From Alsobacter sp964544365 (GTDB taxonomy: Bacteria > Pseudomonadota > Alphaproteobacteria > Rhizobiales > Beijerinckiaceae): a stretch of 7,333 nt of DNA. The position numbers and the translations under genes were made by a program. The stretch spans positions 1 to 7,333 of the forward strand of contig CAZJCW010000224.1 in assembly GCA_964544365.1 (NCBI GenBank). The letters are read 5' to 3'. Positions 5,822 through 7,333 of the stretch are shown here, piece by piece. The notes below the pieces were generated by a model. It was not told the DNA's origin. It did no database searches and saw only the letters and a program-made list of their open reading frames with translations. Within the stretch, counting starts at the first letter, position 1, and each line of letters starts with the position of its first letter.

Positions 5822-6742
5822 TCAGCCCTGGCCCGCAGCCGCAGCGACTTCGGCCGCGAAGTCGCTTTCCTGCTTCTCGATGCCCTCGCCCAGCGCGTAG
5901 CGGAAGAAGCCCTTCACGGCGATCGGCGCGCCGACGCGGCCCTCGGCTTCCTTGACCGCCTGCGCGACGCTCTTGGCGCCGTCGTGGACGAACACCTGGT
6001 CGAGGAGGCAGACCTCCTTGTAGTAGCTCTTCAGGCCGCTCTCGATGATCTTCTCGAGAACGTGGGCGGGCTTTCCGGCGTTCTTCTCGGCGAGCACGGC
6101 CTTCTCGCGGGCGACGACCGCCTGGTCGAGGCCCGACCCGTCCAGCGCCAGCGGGCTGGCGGCGGCGACGTGCATGGCGACCTGGCGTCCGAGCGACGCG
6201 AGTTCGTCGGCGCTGCCGGTCGATTCGAGGGCGACGATCACGCCGATCTTGCCGAGGCCCGGCGCCACGGAGTTGTGGATGTAGTGGCCGACCACGCCGT
6301 GGACGACGTGGAGTTCGGCCGCCCGGCGCAGGGTCATGTTCTCGCCGATGGTGGCGATGGCGTTGCTGATCGCCTCCTGCACGGTGCCGCCGCCCGGATA
6401 GTGCGTGCCCAGGAGCGCCTCGACATCGGCCTTCTTCTCGAGCGCGACGTCGGCGATGGTTCGGGCAAGCGCCTGGAACTCCTCGTTGCGCGCGACGAAG
6501 TCGGTCTCGGAGTTCACCTCGACGACGACGCCGCGGTTGCCCTTGACCGCCACGGCGACGAGGCCCTCGGCGGCGACACGGCCGGACTTCTTGGCGGCCT
6601 TGGCAAGGCCCTTGGTGCGCAGCCAGTCGATGGCCGCCTCGACATTGCCGTCATTGGCTTCGAGCGCGGCCTTGCAGTCCATCATGCCCGCGCCGGTTTT
6701 TTCGCGCAGGTCCTTCACCAGAGCAGCGGTGATCGTGGCCAT
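5822..6742 (-). CDS. tsf: Elongation factor Ts
   Basis: EF-Ts is the cytoplasmic guanine-nucleotide exchange factor that regenerates EF-Tu-GTP during elongation. The 306-residue product has normal family length. It has the N-terminal UBA-like domain with signature LREKTGAGMMDCKAAL (residues 12-27). The second signature, EVNSETDFVAR (75-85), carries the TDFV core (80-83) that inserts between the EF-Tu nucleotide site and its helix B. The remainder covers the dimerisation and C-terminal regions typical of the long proteobacterial form. The ATG at 6742 is supported by AGAGGA (6755-6750) at 7-nt spacing. It sits 100 bp after rpsB, the near-universal bacterial pairing; the hairpin in that gap may set the tsf:rpsB ratio. 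Strong hairpins after its stop suggest that at least part of the transcription ends there. Confidence 0.99.
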   Translation of the reverse strand: MATITAALVKDLREKTGAGMMDCKAALEANDGNVEAAIDWLRTKGLAKAAKKSGRVAAEGLVAVAVKGNRGVVVEVNSETDFVARNEEFQALARTIADVALEKKADVEALLGTHYPGGGTVQEAISNAIATIGENMTLRRAAELHVVHGVVGHYIHNSVAPGLGKIGVIVALESTGSADELASLGRQVAMHVAAASPLALDGSGLDQAVVAREKAVLAEKNAGKPAHVLEKIIESGLKSYYKEVCLLDQVFVHDGAKSVAQAVKEAEGRVGAPIAVKGFFRYALGEGIEKQESDFAAEVAAAAGQG

Positions 6743-6768
6743 GGGTTGGTCCTCTTCGGATGCGAAAG

Positions 6769-6787
6769 GGCGGCGGGGTGAGCCGCC
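6769..6787 (-). other. Second hairpin upstream of the tsf ribosome binding site
   Basis: On the minus strand GGCGGC (6787-6782), a 7-nt loop TCACCCC, and GCCGCC (6774-6769) can form a 6-bp stem. It is followed by CTTTCGC and then the tsf Shine-Dalgarno sequence AGAGGA (6755-6750). It could be a second weak terminator or a structure that affects tsf translation. The surrounding GGC repeats allow several pairing registers, so the exact structure is uncertain. Confidence 0.3.
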
Positions 6788-6803
6788 GCCGCTGTCGATA
6801 CGG

Positions 6804-6831
6804 AAAAACGGTGGGCGGCCGGTCGCCGCCC
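6804..6831 (-). terminator. Terminator-like hairpin between rpsB and tsf (probable attenuator)
   Basis: On the minus strand GGGCGGC (6831-6825), a 5-nt loop, and GCCGCCC (6819-6813) form a perfect 7-bp GC stem. ACCG follows, then five T residues (6808-6804). The stem starts 11 bases after the rpsB stop. A GC stem followed by a short T tract is the shape of an intrinsic terminator, although the 4-nt gap before the T tract weakens it. Because tsf lies immediately downstream, partial termination (attenuation) or an RNA-processing or 3'-end-protecting stem is more likely than full termination. Confidence 0.55.
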
Positions 6832-6842
6832 GGAAGGAAAGG

Positions 6843-7333
6843 TCAGGCGTTCTCGATCAGGGCACGGGCCTGGTCGACCCAGCCTTCGCGCTCGATGCGA
6901 CCGCCGAGCTTGCCGGCGGCGTCGATCTTCGCGACGTCGGCCGGAGTGGCCGCGGCGAGCTGCCAGTAGTGGAAGATGCCGGCGTCGGCCAGCTTCTTCT
7001 CCAGCTGCGGGCTCATCGAGGACAGCTTGCCGAGATCGTCCGGCGCGCCGCGCGGCGCGGTGAGGAACTCGAAGGTCTCGCCGGTCGGCGAGCCCACGAC
7101 CACCTCGGCCGGGATCTCTTCCGGCATCGGGGCGGCGGAGGCCCCGACGTCGACGCCCAGCGAGCCCTGGCCGCGCGAGATGCCGTCGATGGCGGCACGG
7201 GACACGAGGTCGCAGTACAGAGCGATCGCACGGCCGGCGTCGTCATTGGCGGGAACCGGGAAGGTGATGCCGTCCGGGTCGCAGTTGGAGTCGACGATGG
7301 CGGCGACCGGGATCCCGAGGCGCTGCGCCTCCT
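6843..7333 (-). CDS. rpsB: 30S ribosomal protein S2, 3' part (5' end outside window), with C-terminal helix-hairpin-helix-like extension
   Basis: Ribosomal protein S2 is a component of the 30S subunit, needed for S1 binding and initiation. The first complete codon is at 7331 and the frame stays open to the window edge; 162 residues are visible, ending in TGA at 6845-6843. The S2 core is recognised by LGIPVAAIVDSNCDPDG (visible residues 5-21) and PANDDAGRAIALY (27-39), which match the nucleotide-binding-fold end of bacterial S2. After about residue 50 comes a linker rich in Gly, Ala, Pro and Glu. Residues 91-160 form a second small helical domain (LEKKLADAGIFHYWQL, then GRIEREGWVDQARALI). It resembles the H3TH/helix-hairpin-helix module that I recall on S2, L21 and NuoE in Alphaproteobacteria. 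E. coli S2 has no such domain. The usual GVGP hairpin reads SMSP here. A GTG at 7205-7203 is an internal valine, not a start. tsf follows after 100 bp. Confidence 0.97.
   Translation of the reverse strand, partial: EAQRLGIPVAAIVDSNCDPDGITFPVPANDDAGRAIALYCDLVSRAAIDGISRGQGSLGVDVGASAAPMPEEIPAEVVVGSPTGETFEFLTAPRGAPDDLGKLSSMSPQLEKKLADAGIFHYWQLAAATPADVAKIDAAGKLGGRIEREGWVDQARALIENA

Noticed and set aside
5684..6781. A 365-codon plus-strand open frame over tsf and its spacer
   Set aside because: It is antisense to the unmistakable EF-Ts gene, and the composition is typical of a shadow frame.
1..7333. Mobile elements, CRISPR arrays, tRNA genes, toxin-antitoxin or defence genes
   Set aside because: No repeats with spacers, transposase-like frames, tRNA-like folds or accessory genes were seen. 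The whole window is accounted for by a conserved operon.

Overview
This window is a conserved housekeeping cluster from a high-GC alphaproteobacterium. Every gene lies on the minus strand, so transcription runs from position 7333 down to 1. Gene order is rpsB (3' part only), tsf, pyrH, frr, uppS, cdsA, dxr and rseP/mmpA. This is the classic alphaproteobacterial translation-to-envelope operon, which usually continues into bamA, lpxD, fabZ and lpxA; bamA would be expected just beyond position 1. Three things point to Alphaproteobacteria: a short RseP with one PDZ domain, a C-terminal helix-hairpin-helix-like extension on ribosomal protein S2, and the gene order. Order Hyphomicrobiales (Rhizobiales) is plausible, but I cannot fix the genus. 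Hand-counted GC is about 68 % in typical coding lines.

Layout in transcription order. 7333-6843 is the end of rpsB. 6842-6743 is a spacer with a terminator-like hairpin plus T5 and a second hairpin next to the tsf ribosome binding site. 6742-5822 is tsf. 5821-5588 is the largest spacer. It holds a perfect 10-bp C(UUCG)G stem-loop, a weaker stem followed by a T-rich tract, and two further dyads ahead of pyrH. 5587-4874 is pyrH, then an 88-bp gap, then frr (4785-4225). The gap of 21 bp before uppS (4203-3433) begins the tightly packed part: cdsA starts inside the uppS stop codon at a probable TTG, and dxr starts one base after the cdsA stop. A 103-bp gap leads to rseP (1301-159). The last 158 bases are noncoding with several inverted repeats.

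The genes form two linked functions. S2, EF-Ts and RRF serve translation (30S subunit, EF-Tu recycling, ribosome recycling). PyrH supplies UDP for nucleotides and for UDP-sugar envelope precursors. Dxr makes the MEP-pathway precursor of isoprenoids, which UppS extends to the undecaprenyl carrier of peptidoglycan and LPS. CdsA makes CDP-diacylglycerol for phospholipids. RseP/MmpA is the envelope intramembrane protease.

I found no previously undescribed system. The points worth a second look are small: the altered hairpin in the S2 extension, the chain of RNA hairpins between tsf and pyrH, the likely attenuator between rpsB and tsf, the TTG start of cdsA, and an abrupt GC and codon-use drop in the last ~200 bp of rseP.
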